Assembly: GCF_014898055.3 (NCBI RefSeq)
Contig: NW_023604295.1
Coordinates: 93,573,591 to 93,637,590, forward strand
Source of the DNA: Talpa occidentalis
Lineage: Eukaryota; Chordata; Mammalia; Eulipotyphla; Talpidae
Reading direction: 5' to 3'
Length of the DNA stretch: 64,000 nt
Made by a program: the position numbers and the translations under genes. Positions 34,777 to 47,638 of the stretch are shown here, piece by piece; the stretch's first letter is position 1; every line of letters starts with the position of its first letter. The notes under the pieces are model-generated. The model was given only the letters and a program-made list of their open reading frames with translations, ran no database searches and was not told the origin of the DNA.

Positions 34777-37700
34777 ATGGCAAATACAGATGCTAACATA
34801 TCAATATTAACTCTAAATGTAAATGGATTAAACTCTTCAATAAAAAGATACAGAGTTGCAGCCTGGATTAAGAAACAAAACCCAACCTTTTGCTGTCTCC
34901 AGGAAACACATTTAGCTACAAAAGATAAAAATAGGCTCAAAGTTAAAGGATGGAAAACAATCCTACAAGCAAATGGACCAAAAAAGAAAGCAGGAACAGC
35001 TATACTTATATCAGATAAAACAGATTTCAAACTCAAAAAGATAAAAAGAGACCCCAATGGTCACTATATTATGATCAAGGGGACAATACTTCAAGAAGAA
35101 ATAACACTCATTAACATATACTCACCAAACGAAGGAGCACCAAAATATATCAGACAATTGTTGTCCTCTCTGAAAACAGACATCAGAGAAAACACATACG
35201 TAGTGGGAGACTTCAACACACCACTATCAACAATGGATAGATCAACAAGACAAAAAATAAGTAAAGAAACCAAAGCTCTAAATAAGGACCTAGAGCAATT
35301 GGGCTTAACAGACATCTATAGAACACTAAACCCCAAAAAAACGGAGTACACATTTTTCTCAAGCGCACACGGATCATTCTCCAGGATCGATCACATACTG
35401 GGGCACAAGACAAACATCAACAGATACACCAAGATTGAAATCATATCATCCATCTTTTCTGACCATGAAGGCATCAAACTAGAAATAAACCATAAAAAAA
35501 AGGCAAGGAACATTCCTACCTTATGGAGATTAAAAACCACACTACTGGAAGACCACTGGACTAATGAGGAGATCAAAGAAGAAATTAAAAAATTCTTTGA
35601 ATTGAACGACAAGGAGGACACCAATATCCTAAATGTATGGGATGCAGCAAAAGCAGTAATAAGAAGAAAATATATAGCAATAGAAGCTCACATCAAGAAA
35701 CAAGAAAGAACTCAAAGAAACAACCTAATCTCTAAGCTCAAAGATCTAGAAAAAGAACAACAAAAAAACCCCAAAACCAGTAGAAGAAAAGAAATAATAA
35801 AAACCAAAGCAGAAATAAACGAAATTGAAACTAAAAAAACAATCCAAAAGATCAATGAAACCAAGAGCGGGTTCTTTGAAAAAATAAATAAAATAGACAA
35901 ACCCCTAGCCAGGCTCACAAAGGAAAAAAGGAAGAAAGCACAAATAAACAGGATCATCAATGAAAGAGGAGAAATCACAACGGACACAGCAGAAATCAAA
36001 AGAATAATCAGTAACTACTATGAACAGTTATATGGAAACAAGTTTAACAATCTAGAGGAGATGGACAAATTCCTACAACTCTACAATCACCCAAAGCTAG
36101 ATAAAGAAGAAATAGAACACCTAAACAGACCAATTACAAGCAGCGAAATTGAAATGGTAATCAAAATCCTCCCCAAAAACAAAAGCCCAGGACCTGATGG
36201 ATTTACAAATGAATTCTACCAAACATTCAGAGACGAATTAGTGCCTATCCTTCACAAACTCTTCCAAAAAATTGAGAAGGAAGGGACAATACCAAACACG
36301 TTCTATGAAGCCAACATTACACTAATACCAAAACTGATCAAGGACAACACAAAAAAGGAAAACTACAGGCCAATCTCCCTAATGAACACTGATGCAAAAA
36401 TCCTCAATAAAATTTTAGCTATCAGAATCCATCAATGTATCCATAAGATAATTCACCACGACCAAGTAGGATTCATTCCAGGGACACAAGGATGGTTTAA
36501 CATCCGAAAATCAATCAACGTTATCCAACACATCAACAAAAAGAAATATAAAAACCATATGATAATATCAATAGATGCTGAGAAAGCTTTCGACAAAGTG
36601 CAACACCCATTCATGATAAAAGCCCTTGAAATTCTTGGGATACAAGGAACATACCTCAACATCATAAAGGCCATCTATGACAAGCCAATAGCCAGTATCA
36701 TTCTCAATGGTGAAAAGCTGAAAGCAATTCCATTAAGATCTGGAACAAGACAAGGATGTCCACTCTTACCACTGATTTTCAATATAATACTGGAAGTACT
36801 AGCCAGAGCAATAAGACAAGAGAAAGACATCCAAGGAATCCAAATAGGAAAAGAAGAAGTCAAACTATCACTATTTGCAGATGATATGATAATATACATA
36901 GAGAACCCCAAAAACTCCACAGAAAAACTAATTCAACTCATCAATCAGTTCAGTAAAGTGGCAGGATACAAAATCAACACGCAAAAGTCAGTAGCCTTCC
37001 TATACACAAACAATAAATCTGAAGAAGAAGAAATCGAAAAAATCATCCCTTTTTTTATTGAAACAAAAAAAATCAAATATTTGGGAATAAATCTAACAAA
37101 AGAGGTAAAGGACCTATACAAAGAAAACTATAAAACACTGTTAAAAGAAATAGAAGAAGACACAAAGAAATGGAAAGACATCCCCTGCTCATGGATTGGA
37201 AGAATAAACATTATTAAAATGGCCATCCTTCCAAAAGCAATATACAGATTCAATGCTATTCCAATCAAAATTTCAATGTCATTCTTCAAAGAAATAGAAC
37301 AATTATTGATGAAATTCATATGGAATCACAAAAAACCCCGAATAGCCAAAGCTCTCCTGAAAAAAAAAGAAGGGAATGGAGGCATCACACTCCCAGATTT
37401 CAAACTATACTACAAAGCCATAATCATCAAAACTGCATGGTATTGGAACAAGAACAGACATACAGACCAATGGAATCGAATAGAAAATCCAGAAATAAAC
37501 CCACAGATTTATGGTCAACTAATCTTTGACAAAGGAGCAAAGACTATGCACTGGAGCAAAGAAAGTTTGTTCAATAAATGGTGCTGGGAAAACTGGGTCG
37601 CTACATGCAAAAGAATGAAGCTTGACCACTACCTCACACCATACACAAAAATCAACTCAAAATGGATTAAAGAACTAGACATAAGACCTGAAACCGTAAA

Positions 37701-38604
37701 ATATATAGAAGGAAATATAGGCGAAACACTACGTGATTTGCACATCAAAGACATCTTTACAGACACATCACCCAAAGCAGTGATAGTGAAGGCAAAGATA
37801 AACAGCTGGGACTACATCAAATTAAAGAGCTTCTGCACAGCAGAAGAGACAATAACAAAAACAAAGAGAAACCCCACCAACTGGGAGAACATTTTTGCAC
37901 CCAACACTAATGATAAAGGACTGATCACAAAAATCTGCAAAGAGCTGATGAGACTCAACAACACAAAGAAAATAATCCAGTCAAAAAATGGGCAGAAGAG
38001 CTAAAAAGAAACTTCTCTGAAGAGGAAATGCAAATGGCCAACAGGCATATGAAAAACTGTTCAACATCACTTGTCATCAGGGAAATGCAAATCAAAACTA
38101 CCATGAGATACCATCTCACACCAGTGAGAATGGCACATATTAAAAAAAACTAGCAACAACAAATGTTGGCGAGGGTGTGGAGAAAAAGGAACTCTTCTGC
38201 ACTGTTGGTGGGAGTGCAAACTGGTCCAACCACTGTGGAGAGCTGTGTGGAGATTTCTGGACGTACTAAACATAGATCTTCCATATGATCCAGCAATTCC
38301 ACTCCTAGGTATTTACCCAAAGGACACAGAAACATCAATTCCAAAGAACACCTGCACCCCTATGTTTATAGCAGCACTGTTTACAATAGGTAAGCTTTGG
38401 AAACAACCCAAATGCCCAAAAATAGATGACTGGATCAAGAAGATGTGGTACATATATACCATGGAATATTACTCAGCATTCAAAAAAGATAAACACATGC
38501 AATTTGCAGCAACATGGATGGCGCTGGAAGGGATCATGCTCAGCGAAATAAGCCAAAAAGAAAAAGAAAAATACCGGATGGTCTCACTCATAGCAGGAAT
38601 CTAG
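34777..38604 (+). pseudogene. L1 ORF2 (endonuclease-reverse transcriptase), nearly intact
   Basis: ORF2p nicks target DNA and primes cDNA synthesis at the nick (target-primed reverse transcription). The region from ATG 34777 to the native stop at 38604 equals 1,275 codons, the human ORF2p length. The first 1,075 codons are open. Endonuclease residues E43, D145, N147, D205 and H230 and the RT motif FADD (700-703) are at the human positions. A one-base deletion at 37957-37966 causes a stop at 38002. A one-base gain in the A-run near 38140 restores the frame, so the C-terminal [18 protein letters not shown] knuckle (from codon 1130) lies in the original frame. Product as it stands would lack the C-terminal 200 residues. 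Confidence 0.97.
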
Positions 38605-38794
38605 AAAACTTAAATAAGGAACCAGGAAAATGAATAACTATAAAAAAGCGAAAATCAAAATCAACAAAACATTATGAACCAGAGACACTTTTAGGGGGGC
38701 GGGTGCAGGAGGGGAGGGATTGGGTTCAGAATGGGCGGGCTGCAATTGTATGGGGAATATAAAAATAAAATTTATTATTTAAAAAAAAAAAAAA
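38605..38794 (+). other. L1 3'UTR with G-rich run and poly(A) tail
   Basis: Only about 165 nt before the poly(A). A G-rich stretch (38694-38720) has several G3-G4 runs, as in other L1 3'UTRs. A-rich tail of about 17 nt abuts the TSD. Confidence 0.85.
38764..38769 (+). terminator. L1 polyadenylation signal
   Basis: AATAAA close to the element's end, directly before the A-tail. The same hexamer is in the same place in the copies at 8.3 kb and 50.6 kb. Confidence 0.8.
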
Positions 38795-38810
38795 AGAGTC
38801 ACTGGAGAAT

Positions 38811-41044
38811 GGCCTAAAAAACAACCGAGCAGAACACACACACTGGCTCAGTCCACACACCTCCACTCCCACCTGCTCTTGCCTGTCCCCACTAGCCACA
38901 TGTCATGGGTTTTCTGCTATTCAGAGGGTTCAGCATGCAGACTCACTCACCATTTACCTCAATGTTTCATCAATACTCCCTCACATTGCTTTTATTAATG
39001 TTATTTCTTCTTTGTGAATAATTATATTGTTTTGGGGTTTTTTTGAGACTGTAGAAATCTTATTTAAATGTTTTCTCCCTTTGGTCTATGCACCTTGTGG
39101 TTACTTTAAACCATACTTTCAAGTTCTAACCTAAATATTGTCTTGAAAATTGTATAGTCTGGGAAGGTAAAGTCCCAGACAATGGTCGGGTCTGTGGGGT
39201 ATCCCATAATCAAGTTTCTCACCTAGAGATTATATCCTTTTCAATTCCTCTTTTCCTTCCAAATCAACCTCTTTATCATTATTCAGTTAAGTTACCTTTG
39301 TTTTCGTCATGTCTTTGTAAGTAAGTACTATGTACACTCTATAGAACAACTTTTAAATCTTTTTTAGAATCTAACAATGTCATTTCCTATTTTCTTTGCA
39401 TAAATAAGCTAACTCATTGAAGGATAGACTAAAACATAAGAAATATCTGGCACCATTGTAGGTAGAAACAACCTTATTACATTGAGAAGGCATCTGAATT
39501 TTTTCAAAATCAGAATTATAGGCCCTGGGAAAGTTTTATGAGACCACAGTTCATGTCCAAATGAGTCCATGTGCCATAAAACAACTTAAGTTCCTATGCC
39601 AAAGAAAAGGCCTGTCATTCGGGATAATTTGTTACTGATAATTTGTTACTGAGGGAGGAGCATATAGCATTAATTAATAAAACAAATCTTTCTAAAAGTA
39701 AATTATTATATAAAAGTATATCATTAATTATTATTAAACAATTCATTTTTCTTAATAAAGAAAAAAATGTGCCTAACTCCCAAATAAAATGTATATTTTT
39801 GCTTAACTTACAGAAATTAGCAACAATATAGGTGACAGAATATTCAGCAAAGTTTGAAAAATATATCTAATGTTTTCCTAGGGTAGTAGTCTGGGGAAAA
39901 TTTCTTTTTCTTATTAGATAACCAAGAAACTAACCCTATGTAACAGTCTGGCAATTTGCCTTTTTGAACAAGTGTGGGAAAAGCAAGTATTCAAACTCTG
40001 GGAAAAGCCATCTCCAAGGAAACCACCATGTTTACTCTTCTTTGGGGAAATTGTGTGAGCGCAGGCCTCTCTCCATGTCTGGGCAGGTGACACTCAGAGA
40101 AGAGGGCTCCAAAGCCCTTCCCAGCAGATGCCTCAGGCAGTCATTAGCTTATTAGAATCCTCTGGTAATTAGATGTCTGTGTAACTGCCCAAAGCCAAAT
40201 GCTACCATGAAAAATGAAATCTCTGGGAATTTAGTTACTGGATTTAATGGCTAATAGAGAAAAATGACAAAAAAAAAAATAGAGAGGGGGTTGAGGAAAG
40301 GGTAGAACCAGTTACAGGAAGAATGAGACAGATTTTCTCTTGCCAAAAAAAAAAAAAAAAAACAAATTTTAGCATCCAGTGTTTCTAATTAAATTTGGAT
40401 TATGTAAAAACCCATTCCCTTTCCTGTCACAAACTGTTAAAGAAAGGATTAAGCATAATACTAAAGACGAGATTTGGGGCTCACAATTGTACCCTTTTAA
40501 TATAATAGGTCAAATACAAGTCTGGCTCCCAGTATAGAAAAACCTGGGAAAGGTACATACTAGATCTAACCATGTTAATATTAGACTTTATACTAATGAG
40601 AGTGGAAGAAATAGCCAAAACTGTCCCATAGCTATAATTATAAACTTGAATTCCACTTAAGAGATATACCATAATCTCTTAGGAAACCAAATTAAAAGGA
40701 TTTTTTTTAAAGATTGATTTGGTCTTATTTCACAAAGCAAAGTGTTGTCTGGTAGGGTAACAAAGACAGCACATCCCATGGCTAGAGCAGGAAGGGGAGG
40801 CTCAGGCAAGACTTGTGGTTAGGTATAAGAGTAGGCACTTTATTGATAAAGCATATTTGAAATAAATTTAAAACAAAAAGTGCATTGAGTTTTGATAATT
40901 TTGAGATCATGAGAAACAGTGTCCAGGGAAAGAGGCAATGGCTAACAATTAATAACAATAATAATATTACCACCAGCAGCAGCAACAATAATGGTGAGCT
41001 TGGGGCCTATGTAATTGGCTATGTTTTGAGTTGTGGTTATCAGA
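38811..41044. other. No recognisable feature
   Basis: Non-repetitive-looking AT-rich sequence. A-runs at 40270 and 40345, and an AAT/CAG-rich patch at 40950-40994. No supported gene. Confidence 0.4.
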
Positions 41045-41125
41045 AATTTGGTTCTTGGACCAGTAGTATCAGGATCATTGGGCTAGTGGTTAGAAATGCA
41101 AAATCTTAACAACTCAGATTAATGA
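41045..41125 (+). repeat. Probable hAT-Charlie-type DNA transposon fragment
   Basis: 'tcttggaccagtagtatcaggatcattgggctagtggttagaaatgcaaaatct' resembles the common mammal-wide non-autonomous hAT segment 'ggaccagcagcatcagcatcacctgggaacttgttagaaatgcaaattct'. Confidence 0.55.
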
Positions 41126-41514
41126 CAAATATTTTATTTGAATAGAAGGTACTCACAAAAGAAATGAGTAATAATGTGCCATTTATCATTTGCTCATGCT
41201 TTTCCAGATAGAATAAACTTAAAAGTGACAAAAATACAGAAAACCTACATGGAAATGTTAACTATCAAATAACAGTTGATATTCTGGCATAGTTCTTTTA
41301 TGGAATCTTAGAACTGTAATTACATAGTGATGAGAAACTATTACTTCCCCTAATCTCTTAAGATATATTTTAATATGACTATGATTTGTTTTATTTTTAT
41401 TGTGTGTAATAGTATCGCAACATTGTAAAATGACAATGCAACAGTCTCTGTCAGTTATAATCATGTTTGATTAGTGAATAAACACAATTTTATATGACAC
41501 TTCAACTAAAAAAA

Positions 41515-42200
41515 AAAAAAATGCAAATTCTTCCAAAGAAGATATTCAAATGGACAAGAGGCACATGAAAAGGCACTCGGAACAATAATCACAAAAGAAA
41601 TGCAAATCAAAACCACAGTGATATATTACCTCATATCTGCAGAATGGTAATCATCAAAAAGTCAAGAGATAGCAAATGCTGAAGGTCTGGAGAAAAGAAA
41701 GCCATTGTGCATTGTTTCAAAAAATGTAAATTGATACAGCCACTATAGAATACAGTGTGGAGGTGCTACAAAAATTGAAAATAGAGCTACCATATGATCT
41801 AGCAATTCCACTTCTGGGTATTTATCTGAAAGAAATAAAATCACTATCTTGAAGGGTATTTAAAACTCCATATTCATCACTATGTTATTCATAACAACCA
41901 AGACCTAGAAACAACTTAAGTATCCAACAGCAGGTGAATCTATTTAAAAGGGATAATATAGAAATAGATGATCTGGATATGTCCTTTAATACAATAAAAT
42001 ATTATCCATTCATTAAAAAAGGAAATCCTGCCATTTGTGACAATATGAATGAACACTGAGTATACATTATATTAGTGAAGTAAGTCAGAGAATGGGTAGT
42101 ATCACGCGATTTCACTTATATGTGGAATATCAAAGAAACAAACTCACAGAAATAGAGAGGGGGCTGCCAGGGACCTGAGGTGAAGGCTCATTTATTCTCC
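41515..42200 (+). mobile_element. Old L1 ORF2 C-terminal fragment
   Basis: Diverged ORF2 order visible: 'gatattcaaatggacaagaggcacatgaaaa', 'gaaatgcaaatcaaaaccacagtga', 'agctaccatatgatctagcaattcca', 'gtaagtcagagaatgggtag'. Starts just after a 14-A run. Confidence 0.85.
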
Positions 42201-42284
42201 TTTTGTAATCATTTCTATTCTAACTCTTGAGTTGGATCTTAACAAATAAAATAATGGCTAGCAATCCATTGAGTAAAATGGGAA

Positions 42285-42960
42285 TCCATGAGTTCAAAGC
42301 TATAGAAGTAAATAAATAAACAAATGGAAAATTGATACAAAACAATATTTCTGTCTCAGATTACCTTTGTAAGAAGTATCAACTGCAAAAGGATGATTTT
42401 ATGAAATTATGAATAATTTCATGAAAGAATAATTTCATGATAGAGTAACCTAGTAGACACCAACTTAATCAAATGATCAAAGCAAATAAAGTTAATGTCA
42501 AAAGACGTAACAAAAATGAAAATCATGTGACACCTAAGAGTATATCAACACAGTTATCACTTCTGAGAGAGCGCTGCCAGAGATGCCCAAGTTTAATCAT
42601 GGAAAAAAAAAACAAAACACAAACCCAAATTGAGGGTCATTCTATAAAATAACTGGCCTGCAATATTGAAATATTGGAATCATGAAACCCAAGAAAAGCC
42701 TGAGAAAATCTTCCAGATTGAAAGAGACTACAGATATGTAACTAAATTCAATACATGAATCTGAGCTGATTCTTCTGCCATAAACACATTATTAGAAAAA
42801 CTGAAGCAGCTCAGATGGGATCTTGGGATTAAATGTTAGCAGCATCAATATTAATGTCAATATTAATATTTCAAAATTAACTTCCTGAATGTGATGGCTG
42901 TGTTATGGGTAGCTGTGAAAATATTTTGATTTGTGGGAATTTTATATTCTACAGTGGTGA
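42285..42960 (+). mobile_element. Old L1 3'UTR (L1ME-like)
   Basis: Follows the ancient L1 3'UTR pattern: 'cacaaacccaaattgagggtcattctataaaataactggcctg', 'gggatcttgggattaaatg'. May belong to the same insertion as the ORF2 piece upstream. Confidence 0.6.
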
Positions 42961-43616
42961 GAGGTGATAAAGCATAAGGTTGGGAGCTTACCTTCAAGTG
43001 GTTCTGGAAAATCAAAGCTCTTTAACTTAGCAACTTTTTGGTAAAATTGAGTGTTTTGAAATAAAAGTTACTAATAAAAAATAAAACAAAAAGATTTGGC
43101 TTTGGAAAAGCCATGCTTGAAATCCAATGTAAGATCACAAACCTAATATATAGTATCAGACTTTTAATTCTGCTAGAAAGTAGGAGATGAGGGTAGTAGT
43201 AGGGGTTGGAGGGGGGCATCAAAAAATTATTTTCAGTCATACCTAATTTAAAGCCAAATTCCTGGAGGATGAGTGGTAGGTCCCAGCACAGATTAGGCCA
43301 GAATCAAAGCTCTCCCCCTGCACGAAGTTCAGTAGTGATTCAATTTATCTACTCAATCATTTAGTGCTGCAACCATCCTGCTTGAAAAGTTATCACATAT
43401 AACAGTCATTCAGTAAATATTTATTGAGTATATGAAGGAATAAATTAATGTGAATTTTTAAAAAGCAGATTGTAAAATAGTATGAAAAGTCTAATCTCAT
43501 CTAAATTTTATCTGAATGTTTTAATCCTAATCACATTTAACCTTTTCAGTGGGGGAGGGTAGCATATTTCTAGTAGCAAGGATTTACATTCTCTTAAAGG
43601 TTGCCAGTCACTTTTT

Positions 43617-43838
43617 TATATATTTATTTTTATTTATTTATGCATACAAGAACTGGGGTGTAGGCCAGAGGTATGAGAGGTGAGAGGAGTCACCAGAGAC
43701 AGAGTGAGTAGCAGAACAGGCAGATTTACTGAAATACACTGCTCAGGGGACCAGCGGGCGAGGCAGGAGGGGTCTGCTGCGCCATGTGGGGTTCTCCCTG
43801 GCCGGTGGGGCACAGTGCTCAACCACTGCACCACTCAG
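43617..43838 (-). mobile_element. tRNA-derived SINE, diverged, antisense
   Basis: Minus-strand copy with tail at the left ('ttatttatgcatacaagaactgggg'), the body, and a shortened head ending 'gtgctcaaccactgcaccactcag'. Part of the tRNA-like region is missing. It lies in or beside an antisense old L1. Confidence 0.8.
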
Positions 43839-44700
43839 AAGATTGTATATTTCTAATAAGATTTTCTTCTAGGTTATTTCACTTACTTCTATATAATTAT
43901 TCATAGTAATAATCTCTTAATATTCTCTATATTTCTGAGATGTTTGTTACAATTTTTCATCTTTCATTTCTGATGCTATTTATCATAGTTTTCGCCCTTT
44001 TTTCTTTGTGGCCTAGTTAGAGGTTTGCTTATTTTGCTTATTTTTTCTAGGAACTGGAAGTTTCACTAATTTTGGACATTTTGATTTCTATTTTAATGAT
44101 TTTTGCCCTATTTTTTTATTATTTCCTTCCTTCCACTGACTTTGGTTTTGTTTCTTCATCTTTTTCTAGCCCCTTAAGGAGAAGGATAGGATTACTTAGT
44201 GGAGTTCTTTCTAATTTCTAGCTATGGGCCTGGATTGCTATACATTTCTCTCTTGCTACTGCTTTTGTTGTGTTCTTTTGGTTCTGGTACATAGTGTTCT
44301 CATTTTCATGTGTTTTGAGGTATTTTTAATTATTTTTATTTTCTATTAACCCAATAGTAATGTGTTGTTTAGTCTCCACATGTTAGAGGTTTCTCCAGCT
44401 CTCTTTTGGATTGATTTATAGTTTGATGCCACAGAAGGTACATAATATGATTTCAATCTTCGTGAATTTATTGACACTTGTTTTGTGACGCAACAAGTTG
44501 CAAACACTGAAGAAAGTCTCATGGGCACTTAAGAATGTGTATTCAACTTTATGGAGGATGCAGTGCCCTAATTTCTCATATAAGACTATTTTCTCATGTA
44601 AGGCTACTTCCTTGTTGATTTTCTGCCTAGTTTATCTTTCCATTGGTGACTATTCACTGAACAGTTATCCAGAGAATCACCAGTGATTATTCTGCTTTTC
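43839..44700 (-). mobile_element. Old L1 ORF2 fragment (antisense, endonuclease region)
   Basis: The minus strand matches ORF2 from the endonuclease domain (reverse complement of 44440-44690, around the 'gattgaaatcatatt' and 'accaca' segments after the D-H-I motif) to the linker before RT (43860-44060, 'cagaaatgaaag'). Many indels; ancient subfamily. Confidence 0.7.
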
Positions 44701-45014
44701 CAAAGAATATGAAATAATAGTAGAAGGAATGATTACGTTCTTCTCATAGCAAATGGAAATTTTTTTTAGCTTTATAACTTGATATCTGAGATTATGCAGG
44801 CAGCATTCCATTTCCTTTATCCATGGGTTCACAGTATTTTATATCACAAAATAAATTGTGTTGTTTCCCAGCTTCACAACAGAAGTCCTACAAAGAAAAA
44901 GAGATGTTAGACTCTTCCTTGTGTCCAAAGTGTTCCAGAGAAATGGAGGCAGAGCCAGACATAGAGGCATTGTGTTGTTTCAAAGGGGAAAGTTAAATGA
45001 ATAAGGAAGAATGG

Positions 45015-45330
45015 TATATCAGTCAGCTACTGTCGCAATAATGCTACATAACAAAGAACCAAAGCACAGGAAATTTCAACATTGTGTGTGTGTGTGTGTG
45101 TGTGTTTTTTTTTTTTAATGCGTAAGTCTTTAGCTTGGCTGGCATTTCTGCTCCAGGCTATAGATTTGCACTAGTATATATGTTGGGACCAAATCTACTT
45201 CAGATGTCTTTAATCTTCCTTGGAGAAGTGGTTACCTGAAACAAGTTCTTCCTGATACCAGCATCCAGGGGCATTGTGACAAACCAAGAATCAGATATTA
45301 GAAAAAGATGGAGCTTCTTGAAAATTTTGT
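45015..45330. repeat. Possible ancient repeat with (GT)n run
   Basis: 'atatcagtcagctactgtcgcaataatgctacataacaaa' resembles the opening of a mammal-wide repeat I cannot name. A (GT)11 microsatellite (45083-45104) and a T12 run interrupt it. Confidence 0.35.
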
Positions 45331-46892
45331 GAGATCCAAGAAAAAGAAATAAAATACCATCCATGACCTAGAAAGCCTGATTTTCCCACAAATCCTGCTG
45401 TAATACCCTTCTTCCTCTCTTCCCTACACACTTCTATGGTAAGATTCTGACTTTTTTCTTACTCCTGAAAATCTACTGATAACTAGATAAAGTCTTAACT
45501 CCAAAAAAAGGGGGTATTATAGGAAAGAGGGAGAGAAAAGTGTCATGCTTTAAAGACAAGCAGCAAATCCCACTTTGTAAATGTTTCACTATCTGAGCCT
45601 CAGTCATTACAAATAATGTTGAATATAGATAATACTGTAGCTTAACAGCAGTAAAGCACCTAGATGTTGGAGGCTGGAGTTCAAAGTTATGAATGCATTT
45701 CTAGGAGAAATGCTAGACCTAAACAAATTTAGCAACATCTTCTTAACTAAAAATGACCATTAAGAGAGTTTCTAGAGGCCAATTGATATGTCCATAGACA
45801 ATTATGTAGGACAATTGCCCTAAAAAGAAGTTTGACTTTGTAGCTGAAGTTCTTCTCTCTGAGAGTGGGTGTCAAGAAAGGGAGAGAGATCTTGATCAAG
45901 AATGAAGATGCTCAGAACTGATTTATAGAATGAAGTTTTCTTTGAATAAGCTCTGGCTCTGCTGGAAATTTCATTCCCATCCCTTCCTATCTCTGGAATT
46001 CTATCTCTTCCCACATTCATTCTGATTGTGGGAGTAGATAATAAGATTGACTAACAGAGCCCATTCAGGGGTGTTGGGTGCACTGAGGTCTACTTAGGTT
46101 TGTACAAGTTGCCTGGTACTGCATTCATCCCACCACAGAACAATTTCTCTTTTCAAACAAACTGCTGTGAACTTCCTCTTAAATCTGCTTTACCTTAAAT
46201 AGTGAGGAGCAGGATATGTCAACGGAGCCCCTTACTCCCTGACTTCTTTTTGTGCATTGAGCTATAGATGTGTTGTTGCTATTAACTATGAGGCTCAGAG
46301 CAAATGACTGCACCTTCAGGAACAGAACATTCCTATGTTAATAACCACAGTCTTGCCAAATGCTGGAGAAAGTGGAAGTTCCAAGAACTGGAAAATCAAG
46401 TTGGTGGGAGGCACCTGTGGGCACAGAACCAGCTCTCATATATTAGAGAAAAGTGAAAGGGGAAAGAGCAGCCTCCTGTGCTGGGAGAGAAAGGAGTGGT
46501 CAACGACCACCTTACTGCCTGCTGAGGCTAGAAACCAGTTCCTGGAACAGGTGGCAAAAATATGTCCCAGTCCTTTAGGGCTGCCTTACAGCATGTGGAA
46601 AGGGGCCAGAATCACAGCCCAATATAAAGCCAACAAGGATAGGATTATAAAACTGCCTGCTGGACAGTATCTGTACTCTCTGTGCTTTCTTTATTTTTCT
46701 CATATTCTCCTTCAATATTGACTAAAGTAATTGTGTTTATTATCATGCCAGTCTATCTCAGTGGAGGGACTTTGCAGATAAAACTGGATCCTTCTAGCGC
46801 AGAACAGTATGTGGTGGCAGTGGTTGGGAGGTGACATGAGTTGGAACCCTCAATTCAGAAGGTTTTCTCTCTCAGGAAATATAAATTAGTCC
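45331..46892. other. Unrecognised sequence with one 128-codon ORF
   Basis: The ATG-started frame 46335-46721 (plus) has no domain, homology or compositional signature that I recognise. The DNA around it has a TATA-like TATAAAAC at 46645 and could be part of an unassigned LTR. I do not call it a gene. Confidence 0.25.
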
Positions 46893-47062
46893 TGAAACCA
46901 TAAAATATATAGAAGAAAATATAGGTGAAACACTACATGACATACATCTCAGTAATATCTTTAAAGACTCATCACCCAAAGTAAAGAAAGTGAAGGAAAA
47001 GATAAACACCTGGAATTACATCAAACTGAAAAGATTCTGCACAGCAAAAGAGACATTAACCA

Positions 47063-47334
47063 GGATTTCCCTTGTGATGCAAGGGGTTAAGATGCAGCAC
47101 TATGAAACAATCTGCAGCCACTGCAGCATGAGTTTGATCCCCAACCAGGGAGGTGACCCACATGGCTCAGCAGACCTCTCCTGTCTCACTCACTGCTCCC
47201 CTCAGAAGTGTATTTCAGTCAGTCTGCCTGTTCTATTCCTCACTCTCTCTGATGAATCCTCTCACCCCCCACACCTTTGGCCTGTGCCCCAGTTCTTGGA
47301 TGCATAAATAAATAAATCTTTAAAAAAGAGAGAG
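47063..47334 (+). mobile_element. tRNA-derived SINE inside L1
   Basis: Head 'gatttcccttgtgatgcaag', body and TAAA/AGAG tail. Perfect 14-bp TSDs (AGAGACATTAACCA at 47049-47062 and 47335-47348) made of L1 ORF2 sequence, so the SINE is younger than its host L1. Confidence 0.93.
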
Positions 47335-47638
47335 AGAGACATTAACCAAAACAAAGAGACACCCCACTGGGAAAAAAAATCTTGGCACTCCATACAACAA
47401 ATAAGGGACTGATCACAAAAATATATAAAGAACTCACATGACTCAACAAAATCAAAGTAAACAATCCAGTCAAGAAATGGGGGAAGAACTTAAAAGACAC
47501 TTCTCCAAAGAGGAAATGTAAATGGCCAACAATAAGAATGGCACATATCAAAAAAACTAGCAACAACAGATGTTAGTGAGGATGAGGTGAAAAAGGAAAT
47601 CTGCTACATTGCTGGTGGGAGTGCAAACTGGTCCAAAC

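Larger units (their letters stand above)
32267..38794 (+). mobile_element. Full-length L1 retrotransposon
   Basis: A complete 6,528-bp L1 LINE bounded by perfect 16-bp TSDs (AGAGTCACTGGAGAAT at 32251-32266 and 38795-38810). Order: 5'UTR with a YY1-like start, ORF1 (RNA-binding coiled-coil protein), about 100-bp spacer, ORF2 (endonuclease and reverse transcriptase), short 3'UTR with G-rich run, poly(A). A full-length insertion with an intact TSD and near-complete ORFs implies recent mobility of the family. This copy is disabled by a few one-base indels in ORF1 and ORF2. Truncated relatives lie at 8323 and 50610; a 5'-truncated, internally deleted one lies at 51153. Confidence 0.97.

Noticed and set aside
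33942..35057. Several long minus-strand ORFs in the L1 (up to 190 codons)
   Set aside because: They are antisense shadows of A-rich ORF1/ORF2 coding sequence and repeat in the second L1 with breaks.
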